Shown piece after piece: positions 44,521 to 56,532 of a stretch of 64,000 nt of DNA. Position 1 is the stretch's first letter. Each line of letters opens with the position of its first letter. This stretch comes from Trichosanthes cucumerina (taxonomy: Eukaryota; Streptophyta; Magnoliopsida; Cucurbitales; Cucurbitaceae), in assembly GCA_036507285.1 (NCBI GenBank), contig CM071835.1, positions 3,241,501 to 3,305,500 of the forward strand, in the 5' to 3' direction. Both the position numbers and the translations under genes were made by a program. A model generated the notes under the pieces. That model made no database searches. It was not told the DNA's origin and saw only the letters and a program-made list of their open reading frames with translations.

Positions 44521-46739
44521 ATTTCTCTTTCAAATCCATCTTTAATCCCAATGACAAAGTAAATAACTTTGGTGGGCGCAAGGGAGGTGGCTGTTCCATT
44601 ACGTCACAACCAAAGAAAAAAGAAAAAAAGAAAAGAAAAAAACCCTGATGAATTTAAAAAGAGGTTTTTCTGTGTGTTTTGCCGAGGGAGAAGAGGCTTA
44701 TAAAAAGATGGATAATGGGTCTGTGCCGTGAAGTTTTCTCCTGACTTCCCACAACAGCTTTCTATTTATTTTCTTTCTCTCTTACAAAAAAAAAAAAAAA
44801 CAAACAAAAACAAAAACTCCATTAAAATTTCTCCTTTAATTAATTTTCTCTCTCTCACTTGGGTCTCTTTCAGCTTTTATTTCTAATATTATTCAGCCTT
44901 CACCACCAATTCAGCTGATCTCTTCTCAAAACCAAACCCCCCCTTTTTTTCATATATAAATCTCATTTAATTCTTCTCCATTTTTCCACTCCCTCTCAGA
45001 GATCTGATCCGACAAACAACCCAACTGCCACCTCTGATCAACTCCCCAGAAATAACTGTCTGTCTTTTGTTTTTTTCTTCTCGGATGTAGGGTTTTTTTT
45101 TTTTTCTTTTTTCCTCTTGGACTTAACAATTTGTTTTGTCTATTATTGCAGAAAGAAAAGCTAGGGTTGTTTCTGTTTTTTTCTCATCTACAAGAAAGAT
45201 TCAACTCCTAGCTGATCTCCTTCGTCTCTGGGTTTCACCAAAAAAAAAAGCTAAGATCTTTAAATTTCTTCTTGTGAGCTCTCTTTTCTCTTTCTCTCTC
45301 TCTATTTTGAATTAGGGTAGCTTTAAATCATCTTTTTCTCTTCTGGGTATCATTTAAATTTCTGTGATTGACTTTTTTCTGCGACAAGAAAGTCAATTCA
45401 GTGTTGAATTTTGTTGCATTTTATTTTGTTTGCAAGTGTGTGTTTTTTTTTTTGCTTGTTCCCTATTGCAACTTTTCTAAACATATGTTAGAGAAGATTC
45501 TTAGAAAGGTTTTTGATGATTGATTGGCAGCCAAGAAAAATCAAGAGCCTAAGCTTCTTTTTTTAAGCAATAAGATGAATTTCTATGATTACAATTTACT
45601 TTAATGATAACAGCGGGGATGTGTGTGGTTGACACATTTTTCTCCTAAAATGGGATTTCACTGGAAAAGATTTATATTAATCCAAATGTAGCTTATGATT
45701 TGATTGATCTTAGCTATATATCTAAATGTATGCGTATCAAATTATTGCTATTATTGAATAAGACTGAAGTTAAATACTTTAATTGCTCAATTTATTAGTT
45801 ACTTCATACTATTAAATTATGTGAATTGTGTTTCATCCTCTATTTGTTTAAAATACTTTCTTCTTGTAGATCATTTATTCAAATATTAATGTTGTTACTT
45901 ATCCTCATGACAGAAAAAAAAAAAATCGGCCGTCGTAAAATTACAATATAATGTTGTTGCTAATTATGAATTATACATATATTATATCCATTGTCATCTT
46001 TTTCCTGTTTCTTCCAATGATCCATGCTATTTTTTCGTTTGTTGTAGTTTTTCTATTTTTTTATTTTTTTTTAAAACTCATTTGTGTCATCATAAATATC
46101 TAGCTTGTAGATATTGATATGACATGAATTTGATAGAAATTATGCAGAGAATTAGGAGAATGTAAAACATAGTGAATATATAGAAACATTACACACATAA
46201 TGAAAAATATCCTTATTAAGTGAAATAGTATAATTTGATTTGCCATAAAATCTTAACAATGGTTGCAAAAATGTGAAAAACTAGTATCACTTTTTTTTTC
46301 TTTTTTTATAAAGATACTTTATTAAGGGTATGTGAGAAACATGTAGAGGGAGATAAAAGAGAAAACTCTCCAAAAGCAGTAGAAAAACTTGTATCGCTTT
46401 GGGAGTTCCCTTATGGGTCAAAACTTTCATTTTTATCATCAAATTAGAATTAAAGTGATCATATGGATTGTTTTAACTCCTTTTTGTTACATGGGGTTTA
46501 ATTTGATTCACAAGACTCTCAACAGTTAGATTATTAATATGGAATGGTAAAGAAGCAATATATATAACAATGCTTTAGAAATTCGAACTCATAATAATTA
46601 ATCTCATTCTCCAAGGTCATGCTCATATATTTATAAATGAATATACTTGTAGATGAAAGAAAATTAACCTATTCTCAAGTGATTTTAACGTTAAAAAATG
46701 ATAATTTTGTCAGGAAAATATAACAACAACACACACACA
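44521..46739 (+). promoter_or_regulatory. Probable promoter and long leader of the NAC gene
   Basis: TATAAAAA at 44699-44706 is followed by a CT-rich, leader-like region (44740-45320). TTTTGTCAG at 46705-46713 is a strong acceptor just upstream of the start codon, so a 5'-UTR intron of about 1.3-1.6 kb is likely. Its donor was not fixed. No other gene lies in this stretch. Confidence 0.45.
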
Positions 46740-48548
46740 ATGAACACATTGTTACATGTTCCTCCTGGTTTTCGATTCCACCCAACGGATGAAGAACTTG
46801 TGGATTACTACCTTAGAAAAAAGATATGTTCAAGGAGGATTGATTTGGATGTGATTAAAGATGTAGATCTTTACAAGATTGAACCATGGGATCTGGAAGG
46901 TATTATTAATAATATATATATATATATATATATATTTATGTGATTATGTTGAAGTTTAAAATGGCTGAGCGGCCTCCCATTTGCAATATTTAGCTTATAA
47001 ATGAAAGTTGATATTATATATTATTGATGATGAATAGAGATATGTAATCTGGGAACAGAGGATCAAAATGAATGGTACTTTTTCAGCCACAAGGACAAGA
47101 AATATCCAACAGGAACACGAACAAATAGGGCAACTGCAGCTGGATTTTGGAAAGCAACTGGCAGAGATAAAGCCATCTATTCTAAGAATGACTTAATTGG
47201 TATGAGAAAGACTTTAGTTTTTTACAAAGGTCGAGCTCCCAATGGCCAAAAGTCCGATTGGATTATGCATGAGTACAGGCTCCAAACTGATGAAAATGCT
47301 GCTCCACAGGCAAGTAAAATTAATTTTTTATATATATCCAATATATATATCTTTTTAAGTTCTATACATTTTTACATGATTCATTCTCAATTTAGTTTGA
47401 ACTCAAAAAACTTCAATTAATACTAATGCATTTTTAACATTTTCTTATACCTAGCTATGTAAATTTGTTTTGCAAAACACAGATCCTAGTAATATGAAAT
47501 GAATCCATCAGCTGTAAACAATATTATAGGTTGTTTGAACTTGAGAACAACTCCTATATTAAGTCATTTACTAAATATGAAAGCATTAACTAGCTTAGTA
47601 ATTAGATAAGCTAAATTTAATCATGAATACATTTTTCACATAGAAATTAACTTTATTTGAGAATATCACACGAGATTGTTTCTGTTGGAGTATTGATATT
47701 AAGATTAAATTTACTATAACCTATTCATTCAAGTTTTTTAGTTGAATAGTAATTTAATATAGTATCAAAGTAAGAGATCCAACTCCTGTTGTTATTTTCT
47801 CCTCACTTAATATTGATTATCATTTGCTGGACTTTCTACAAATGTCCAAGCCCACAAGAGAGGGAGATCAGTATTAAAATATTGATATAAGATTAAAAAT
47901 TTATCATAACTCATCAGTTAAGCTCATTTGATAATTTCATTAGAATAATCATTAATATGATGGATGAATTTACAGGAAGAAGGATGGGTCGTATGCAGGG
48001 TATTCAAGAAGAGAATAGCAACAGTAAGGAGAATGAACGAGCACGAATCGTCGTGTTGGTACGACGAGCCCGTGCCCTTCATGCCCGACCTAGACTCGCC
48101 AAATCAAAGCTCACACTCCAATTTTCCTCACCATCTTTCAAACTTCCCATGCAAAAAGGAGGTAGATTTGCCCTATCAAGCTCAACCCCCTCAAGACCAT
48201 TTCCTTCACTTGCCCATTTTGGAGAGCCAAAAATTGCTTCAATCAGTCACCTCTTCCATGCCCACATTTGCCATAGACATAAACCTACAAGCCTCCAACT
48301 TCCAACCATCAGCTGCAAAACAACAAAACATCCAACAACAACTTTCTGACCAAAACTTGTTGTTTCTGTTTGACGACAACAACAACAATAATAATGAACA
48401 AACAGTGGATCAGCTCACAGATTGGCGTGTGTTTGATAAATATGTTGCTTCTCAGCTCAGCCACGAGAATGCTTCCAAGCAAGAACTTATTGTCCCAGAA
48501 AATGCTCCCACATCCTCTTCAAGTTGTCAGATTGAGCTGTGGAAGTGA
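46740..48548 (+). CDS. NAC transcription factor, VND clade (3 exons)
   Basis: Predicted 334 residues from exons 46740-46899, 47038-47309 and 47976-48548. The NAC domain spans residues 6-157. It begins with PPGFRFHPTDEELVDYYLRK, has DNA-contacting YPTGTRTNRATAAGFWKATG near 76-95, and ends EEGWVVCRVFKKR. The exon-3 motif SCWYDE, the CKKEVDLPYQ-like box, the TDWRVFDKYVASQLS box and the C-terminal ELWK are those of VND1-6-type proteins, master activators of xylem vessel and secondary-wall genes. A short Asn/Gln-rich tract lies in the activation region. The start at 46740 was preferred over an in-frame ATG at 46698 because a strong acceptor separates them and family proteins begin near MNTL. Intron 2 begins GC, not GT, and holds a TRIM-like insertion. 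The subtype (VND4-6) is inferred. Confidence 0.92.
46900..47037 (+). other. Intron 1 of the NAC gene
   Basis: A GT-AG intron of 138 bp in phase 1, containing a TA microsatellite (about 46912-46935). It splits the codon after WDLE, the usual first intron position in NAC genes. Confidence 0.85.
47310..47975 (+). other. GC-AG intron 2 of the NAC gene
   Basis: The exon ends CCACAG and the intron starts GCAAGT. Its end is TTTACAG before GAAGAAGGATGG. Phase-0 joining restores the conserved PQ-EEGWVVC junction. The nearest GT downstream would shift the frame. At 666 bp it is long because of the TRIM-like insertion. Confidence 0.8.
47683..47946 (+). mobile_element. TRIM-like element inside NAC intron 2
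   Basis: LTR one (47683-47759) starts TGTTGGAGTATTGATATTAA. TAGTATCAAAGT (47760-47771) follows, a 9 of 12 match to the Met-tRNA primer site. LTR two (about 47870-47946) has ATTGATATAAGATTAAAAAT and a related end. It is similar in design to the element at 33105-33310. It lies in the sense orientation and ends about 30 bp before the acceptor. Confidence 0.6.
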
Positions 48549-48679
48549 AATTTACTTCTTCTTTTTTTTTTTTTTCAATTTCTATAATGGTCACTTCATA
48601 TTATATAATAATCAATAGAATTTTATTAGAGTTCAAAAGGGTCAAAATTTGAAGTCATTTTATCAAAATTTCTGTACAT

Positions 48680-48685
48680 AATAAA
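48680..48685 (+). terminator. Candidate polyadenylation signal of the NAC gene
   Basis: AATAAA lies 132 bp after the stop codon in AT-rich 3' sequence, a plausible spacing. Confidence 0.4.
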
Positions 48686-51570
48686 GACTTATCATTATAC
48701 CATTAGTACTATAGTACACAATATATATGTAACTTTTCATGTTTTGGCTTTTGGCTCGGCTAATTAATTATACATCGTTTGTGGTTTTATTTACAGCATG
48801 ATTTCTATTCTTAAAAACCATCACACACCACGTGCTACTTAATTTATTCTAATTTTATGACTTGTTTAATTTGGATATTAAAAAACAATGGGATATAAGG
48901 AGAAAAATAGAGCTCGTTTATTTAACGATTTGTTGTTTCAGAATAAAGTTCATTAAGTAATTATTTAAGCTGATTTCTAGAGATCCTCTTCTAATCTTTT
49001 TAAAAGAAATTTGTTTCTCTCATAATTTTAATAGGTCTACATTTGTGTAACTTGAAGTTGAGTTTGAGTTTTTATTTTTATTTATTTTTATTTGTTTATT
49101 CAACAGTTCGTATGTTGATCAGTTGATGTAGAGTGACTAATTAAGTTCATATAGACGGACTTTGTATGATTTGTAAAAGTAAAGTAGTTTGAAATGTGAG
49201 TTTAAGATGCATAGATTTTGAATTTATGGAGTCAGTGAGATTACTTCTTGATATCAAAATTTTAAGCTATACAAATATGAATAATTATACCTTAAATACC
49301 AATGAAAAGTGTCAAACAACAATATTATTATTTTTTTATTTTTTTATTTTACTGTTTTTCTATCATATATCATAGAGAAATGTTTGTTAGCTTGATTGTG
49401 AACTAAATCTACCAAGAGAGAGAGAGGGAGAAACCTCCCAAAGTAAGTTAAATACATAAAAATTAAAGATGTCAATATCAACCTACTGACTTCTTGGCTC
49501 TAGTATCTTCTTCTAAAATATCAACCTAGTTAAACGTTTCAAGTGTTTTTATTTTTTTTTTTTGAAGAAGTTTTAGGTTGGAATCTCTACTCCACATTTG
49601 TTGTAATATTATAGAAAAAGAATAAGTAAAAATGGATCCAATATATATCAAAATAGTTCAACCCTTCAAATATTTCTATTTTTTTTTTTGAAGGAGTTGT
49701 AGATTCGAATTTCCGTTTCACATTTGTTATAATATTCTAGGAAAAAAAAATAAGTAAAATGAAAATAAAATTTTGAATTACCATGAATAAAAAATTGTTT
49801 AACTTTTATAAACATAGAATTCCAATAATTATGCATTGAAAGTTGTAACCAATAAATTATTATACCTCTATACCCACAATAAATTTTGATCATTACTCAA
49901 ATATTTCCAAGAAGTATTCAAATTACGAGTTAATTAAATTAATATAATATTACTTTACGATAAATAATGAAATTGATGTATTGATGTTCAAGAAAATGTC
50001 CAATATGTATTAATGTTCAAGAAAACGAAAAAAAAAAAAAAAGTTATCAAACATAGCCTTAGAAAACCTGTATTTTCCTTTTTAGTTTAGAATAAAGCCA
50101 ACAAAAGCAAGAAGAAGAAAAGAAAGGAGCAAAAGTGGGAAGATGGTACATGTGCTACACAAACAAAGGCAATAATAAACATTCATGAAGGCTTTGCAGT
50201 GAAGTTTAAAATAAGTTTTCCCTTAAGTTTTAAGCAATTATGATATACGTATAAATAGTGTTAATTCTTATTGATAAAGAAATTGTGTATATATATGGGA
50301 AGGTCATTCAATTGGTATCCATATGCACCACCAATTGGTCAATCATAGGGTTAAAAGAACAAGAGACACCAACCACGACGTCACTCAAAGAAATAAATAT
50401 ATAATTTCACATTCATTAAAAGTATTCGAATGAGACATGGCTCAGGAAGAAATAGGCCATAAAACAACTAGATTAGATATGCCAACATATATAATTTGAC
50501 GTTAAAAAGAATTAAGGAAAAAACCTTTTCAACAAGGAGAAGACTTTTAGTTAAAGTTTTATGAATAAGATAATTTTAAAGTAAATAATATTATATCATT
50601 GTAGAAATATGAATAAGCCCTCGTAGCCTTGACAACACATCACCTAACATAAAAGTCGAGCCGCCCCTCTAATAAAAAGAAAAGGTTGGGCAAGAAAAAA
50701 AATGAGAAGAGAGGAGGAAAGAAGGAGAGAGCTTGACATTAATGGAAGAAAAAATTGGAGGAAAAATGAAGTTAGAGAGAGGAACGAATAATGAGGATAT
50801 ATAAGGGTTGGCTGTGAATGTAAGGCAAAGAAACAAACTAATTGAAAAAACTGAAGTGACAAGCACAAGCTAGAAGTCAAAACCAACAATGGATATATAT
50901 GATTGAGGGGACAAACTTTATAGCCATATTGTCTCTCTCTCTCTCTTATTCAAAAGACATATATAAAGACATAGAAACACAGACATATATAATTATGTCA
51001 TATGATTAATACAAGGAATCCTAGGTACATACTATAAAAAAGAAAGGCTAGCTAGGGTTCCATTGTTTTGGAGAAAGAGAAATTAATAAGCACTTTAAAA
51101 AAAAGTCAAATTGGAAGAAGAAAGAACTTGCACTATCAAGTCATGTGAAGAACAAATCTATAATTAAGAGATTTTGTTCATTTATGAAAAGAAAAAAAAG
51201 GTTGTTTGTGAGGCAAGCAAGACAAAAGTTAATGGGACTTTGCTTAGTTAAATTAACACACAAACAAACTGAAGCTTGTCCATGTGAAATGCCTATTTAT
51301 ATATATTGTTTAATATTATATCTTGTTTGATCCCCACATGAAATCTGAACAAATTAATCTTTCTTCTTCTTCTTCTGTCCCACATTATCTTTAGTTAATC
51401 ATGTTTACTTATTACTTCTTTTGAAAAAAAAAAAGTATCATTTTAATCCTCTTGTATTAGGCGACTGTCTGCCAAATTAACCCTAAAAAGTTCATGTTCA
51501 TATTTTGTCATTGGGATTAATGGCAAGAATTTATATACTTTAAAACTTGTCTTGTTCCTAGTTTTCTTAA
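48686..51570. other. Intergenic region, no gene recognised
   Basis: AT-rich. Two SINE-like tails lie 130 bp apart (about 49560-49625 and 49685-49760, each with a B-box-like TTGGAATCTC/TTCGAATTTC and CACATTTGTT). Other items are a GA-rich stretch (50690-50790) and a CT run at 50934-50946. The 61-codon frame at 51145-51330 has a basic start but no family match I recognise. Confidence 0.4.
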
Positions 51571-51579
51571 TTAAACTAA

Positions 51580-53003
51580 AAGGCGCTAAATTATAGAAAA
51601 TAGTCATGAACTTTGTACTTTATTCTAAAAATATACTCAGAAATTTTAAAAAGGTTCATTAATACTCTTAATTTTTTAAAAAAAAAAGTTTAGAAACACT
51701 CTTACTATATTAATTAATTTTGGATGAAAATCGTTAGTATTTTTTTAAAAAAATACTCCTAAATTTTAAAAGTTTCTAATACTCTTAAACTTTAAAAAAT
51801 AAATAAAAAATACCCTTATCGTTAATATATGGACAAAAATCGTTAATACCTTGTTTTTAAAATACTCTCGAACTTTCAAAAGTTGCAGAAATACTTTTAA
51901 CCTAAAAAAAGTTAAAATGCCCTTACCCTGAGTATATGCACAAAAGTTGTTTATTTGTACACCTCACTACCTCTCTCCTCTTCTATTCTCTCTTTTTCCT
52001 AATCTATCACCTAACACTTCTCTATTTGTCCGTTCTTTTTCAATACATTCTTACTCTTTTTCTTTCAATTTTCAATCTTTAAAACTTCTATCATTTCTTC
52101 TATATCTTCTTAAATATTAGAGCTTTAAATAAACAACAAGTGCTCTCTCTTATTTTTAACCATGTTCAAACATAAATATAAGAATTTCAACACCTAAATA
52201 GTCAATGTTAATGTCCAATTCTCCATCATGGGGAACCTTCTTAATTGATCACAACAAATACCTAATTTTAACGGCAAAAAGGATTAATAAAATTTTCATC
52301 ATCTACAAATTTAGTCATGCATATGTTTCTTTCTTTTCCCTCCTACTAGATGTCCTCAAAATTATGACTCGAATTCTCAACATGTCTCTCTTTTTGTGTA
52401 TCAAACTCAAATTACTAACATACAATTTTTGTAAAGCATTTAAATCCTAAGGTCCCATGGTAGTTCCATTATTCTCCTTTCTTCTTGCTATTGTCTATAT
52501 ATATATAGTTTGATTAAAGAGGGTAGTTTTAGAGATTGAAGAATGGAAGAAGAGAGTAAAGAGAGAGTTGAAAAAAAAATAATAGAGAAGTATTAGGTCA
52601 TAGATTGAAGCAAAACAAGAGGGAAGAAATAGAAAATGGAGGTAATAAGGTATAAATAAATGTTTTTCATCTCTATATTAATCGTAAGTATATTTCGAAG
52701 GGTATTAATACAACTTTTAAACGTTTAGGAGTTTTAAACTGAGGTACTAATGATTCATGTCCTTATATGTCCAATAGTAAAAGTATTTTTTAACATTTTT
52801 TAAAAAAATTTAAGGGTATTAATGAAACTTTTGAAAGTTTAGAGGAATTTTTTAAACATTGTTTCCATCTAAAATTAACTGTTGAGGTATTTTATAACTT
52901 TTTTTTTTAAAAAAAATAAGGGTATTAATAAAGCTTTTTTAAAATTCAGGGATATTTTGGAATAAGATAAAAAGTTGAGGGGTATTTTTTTATTAATTTA
53001 ACC
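51580..53003. mobile_element. Second long-TIR Mutator-like element, 1.4 kb
   Basis: A 9-bp duplication TTAAACTAA (51571-51579 and 53004-53012) flanks long, imperfect inverted repeats of about 350 bp. The left one is marked by repeated AATACTCTTAA and CTCCTAAATTTTAAAAG phrases. The right one has GGGTATTAAT and its relatives in inverted order. The middle is CT-rich at the left (51960-52090) and GA-rich at the right. No transposase is seen. In size and build it parallels 38679-40074, but the repeat sequence differs. Confidence 0.65.
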
Positions 53004-53254
53004 TTAAACTAATTAAGAGCTCACTTTCAAGGGAAAAGGAAACCCTAATTATTGTGGATTATCCTATATATTGATTCCTAAATATGTTGTGACTTGTTTT
53101 TCTGTGATTTTTAAGCTTATTTTAATTAATAGCTCTCTGTTTCAATCTAAAGATTTCATAAAATTGGTTTCTGTCATTGGATTTTCGTTTCGAGTTTAAT
53201 TTCTTAATTCTGTCGTGATTCAATGTTACATGAATATTTAATTTTATATATATA

Positions 53255-54195
53255 TAGGGGCGGATTTAGGAGGTTTTAGAGGGGGCTTGAGCCCCCTCCA
53301 ATTTTTGTGAATCTTAGTTTGTATATATAAAATGCTACATTAATTTTATGATTTTATCTTAACCCAATGGTAAGACCCCTCTGTTTTTCCCTTTTTTTCT
53401 GCCAAGGTTCAATTCCAGCTTATACAATTTTTAGAATATGTGTGTAATTTTACATTTTATTATATATATTTCACTCAATAAAAATAAAAACTCTTAATAC
53501 TTTAAATTCTATTTTTAAAAAATCTAATAAATCATATTTCTTTTTAGAATTTAAATATATTTAATTAAAAAAATATATGATACTTTCTATTTTTTAACTA
53601 CATTTATTATATATATTTCACTTAATAAAAGTAAAAACTCTTAATACATTAAATTCTATTTATTAAAAAATTCTAATAAATTATAGTTCTTTTTATAATT
53701 AAAATATGTCTAATTAAAAAAATATATCATATTTTTTATTTTTTAAGTAAAATAGAGATTGAGAGGATTCGATATGCTAGTTGAGTTATGCACTTTTTTT
53801 TGTTGTAATCTATTCTTAAATTGTTTATCTCTTAAGAATATATTTTTCTTCTTGATATCAAATATAAATAAAAATGAATGAAAATATTTTTTAATTTTTA
53901 GAAAATTATTTCTAAAAGTTAATTACATAAAAGAAAATGTGATTCTATGAATTCTTATGAAAAAAAATCTTATTATTTGCAATTTTTTCTCACATACTTA
54001 CGTAAAAAAATTTAATCATATTTCTTATATCAAAATTTATAAACTATTATATTAAGATTTCATATTCATGCATGTATTTTGTGGTTTGTTTTATTTTATG
54101 GTATGAGATTATTAGACAACTAATATTATTGCGTTCAAAATAGTTTTTATACGAACTCAAGCCCCCTAACTTAAAGTTCTGGATTCGCCACTGTA
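53255..54195. mobile_element. Possible hAT-like element with GGCGGAT ends
   Basis: Left TAGGGGCGGATTTAGG and right (inverted) TACAGTGGCGAATCCAG are related, as are the inner GGGGGCTTGAG motifs on both sides. This end type is widespread in plant hAT-like elements. The flanks are TA microsatellite, so a duplication cannot be judged. Inside, a 147-bp unit is tandemly duplicated (53469-53615 and 53616-53765). Confidence 0.5.
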
Positions 54196-56532
54196 TGTCT
54201 ATATATATATATATATATATACAGTCATGTACTAGCTAGGGTTGCTTCAAGAAATGGTAAAGGGTCTCTCAAATGAGCACATGCATTGTTTAAGAAGAAC
54301 ATCATAACTAGACGTTGTAATTATATTGTTTTCTATTGTCTCTAATTTTTCATTTACAACTTGTTCTCTCTCAGTCCCAACGGATTCAAACATCAAAATT
54401 AAATTAAATTAAATTAAAATGCGTATATGTATGTACAATTTTGATTTCATTTAATCAAATACCCTTTGTCAAAACTTTTTAGCAAGTTAAATTGTTGCAT
54501 AGCAACACACAATTAATCAAAGTAAAATCGGAAATGTTCAAGAAAGACAGCTCAAATTCACAAAAACTCATCAACGTTATAATCACATACTTAATTAACA
54601 CAGACAAATTGAATGAGTTGTCGTGTTATCAAATAGTATGTGACTAATTAAACAATGTGATTTGTTCTTGAGAAGGAGAAATTATTTGATAGAGCTAGAT
54701 CGGTGTGACTCAGTGATCATACACAACTAGTTGTATAAAAGATAAATTAAAAAGGTTGTTTTGATCATTCATCAAACCATTGGAAGAAATTTGATGCCTT
54801 GTAACTATTAGATTGAATAGTTTTTTTATTTGGGGGGCGAACAAAGTTAAAAATAGCTATTGGTATGATTTTAAAAAAATTCATACGAAGAGGTGTTGGT
54901 GCTCACATCTAATTAGTTATTTTTATTTTAGTACAACAAATGTGGGAGTTATGGAGATTTATATCTCAGAGAAGGCGTACATGTTAATTACATCTGAGTT
55001 ATATGTTTACTTTCCCATCTAATTTGCTAGTTAGTGAGGGACTAATTATACGAAGGAAATAATAAATATCTAGACTCCTATGGGAAGGTCACTAGAAAAT
55101 TTTAATTTCGAAAATTTTATGACAACGTTCGAATTCTACATTTCCTTGAAAAATAAACGACTACTTATTTTCTAATTTATCAGTGTTTTGTACTTTGAAA
55201 CTCTACGTTAACATGAGTATTAACTATAGCTCTGTGATTAATGTATCTACTCATTTTTTTGAGGTTAGAGGTTCAAATCTCCACTTCATCTTTGTGATGT
55301 GATTAATATATCTACTCACATTTTAGGATGAGTTTAGCTGTTGTTTGAAGCATATACTTTCAATTAAGAGTTTAGATGTTTGAATCTCTCCACTCATCCT
55401 ATATGTTATGGTATTTTAAAAAAAAAATCTATAAAGTTAGAAGCTCATAACCCTCTGCTATTGTTAAATTTTCATTTGAACAAGATTCAACTATATAACT
55501 ATAAGACATTTATTCCCAAAAAACCCACCATAGTGTTCACAATTACCATCATCGTTACGGTTTTCTTTGGTTGCCTACGTTCAAGTGTATTACCAATGTG
55601 TTAGTAATTGATGAACCGTTCAATGAAAATAGTCCTTTCTATATGAATAAAACATTTGAAACCAATGAGATTAAAATAGAATATTTGAATGTTTAGGCTG
55701 CTTTTGATATCCATTTAGTTTTTAGTTTCTAACTTTAAAATTGCACTTGTTTTCTCATCATTTTACTACTATAAATTAAAAAACAAAAATAAGTTTTTAA
55801 AAACTACTCACTTTTAATTTTCAAAATTTGGTATAAATTTTGAAAACACATGTAAAAAGTATGTGATAAATGAGGAAACCTATACCAAAAAAGTAGAATT
55901 TATAGGAATAATTTTTAAAAACAAAAAACGAAAGGGTTATTACTTGTTTTTAAATGTTTAAGTACAAAGAAATTTAATATTAATATATATGTATATATTA
56001 AAAAAAAATAAAAAAAATCAATTATTACACTACAGTGAGTGGATAGGATAATAATGATCAATCTCAGATAGTGGATAAAATCAAACCTTCACCTTCACTT
56101 CAAAACAACTTGGGTAAAGTTGAAAACAAGATTTCAGCATTAATATAATACCAAAAATGGAAAATGAACGGTCCCTTTGCAAGTTTATACTATACCCCTG
56201 CAATCATTTCACACACAAGAGGCAGAATTTTATCGACATATCAGTTATGTCAAGAATATGGTCAGAAGGAATTTCTCAAGGATCATGACTGCAACTTTTT
56301 GCTGGCATTGGAACTATTCAAATTACAATCACTAAGAAAAAAAACATTTAGACCAATCTCTCTAAGAAAATGACTCATTCACACCTAACTGACTGTATAT
56401 ATGGGCGTACGTACAAATGACAGTCCCGAAACGAATACGAAACAATGGCATCTCACCAGCAACGGACCCCGAAAAACGACCACTCTGATGAGGAGTAATG
56501 AAAACAAATGCTCATCAATCACAAAAGGTGTT
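54196..56532. other. Intergenic region downstream of the SKU5-like gene
   Basis: This begins with a TA microsatellite (54200-54222). It includes a SINE-like piece at about 55215-55300 (B-box-like GGTTCAAATCT) and AT-rich sequence, then the probable 3'-UTR of the minus-strand gene. No gene is supported. Confidence 0.4.

Noticed and set aside
46698..46739. Upstream in-frame ATG extending the NAC protein by 14 residues
   Set aside because: A strong acceptor at 46712-46713 lies between the two ATGs, and the family starts near the second one.
51145..51330. Small basic 61-codon peptide gene
   Set aside because: I compared it from memory with DVL/ROT-type small peptides and found no convincing motif or conserved start context.
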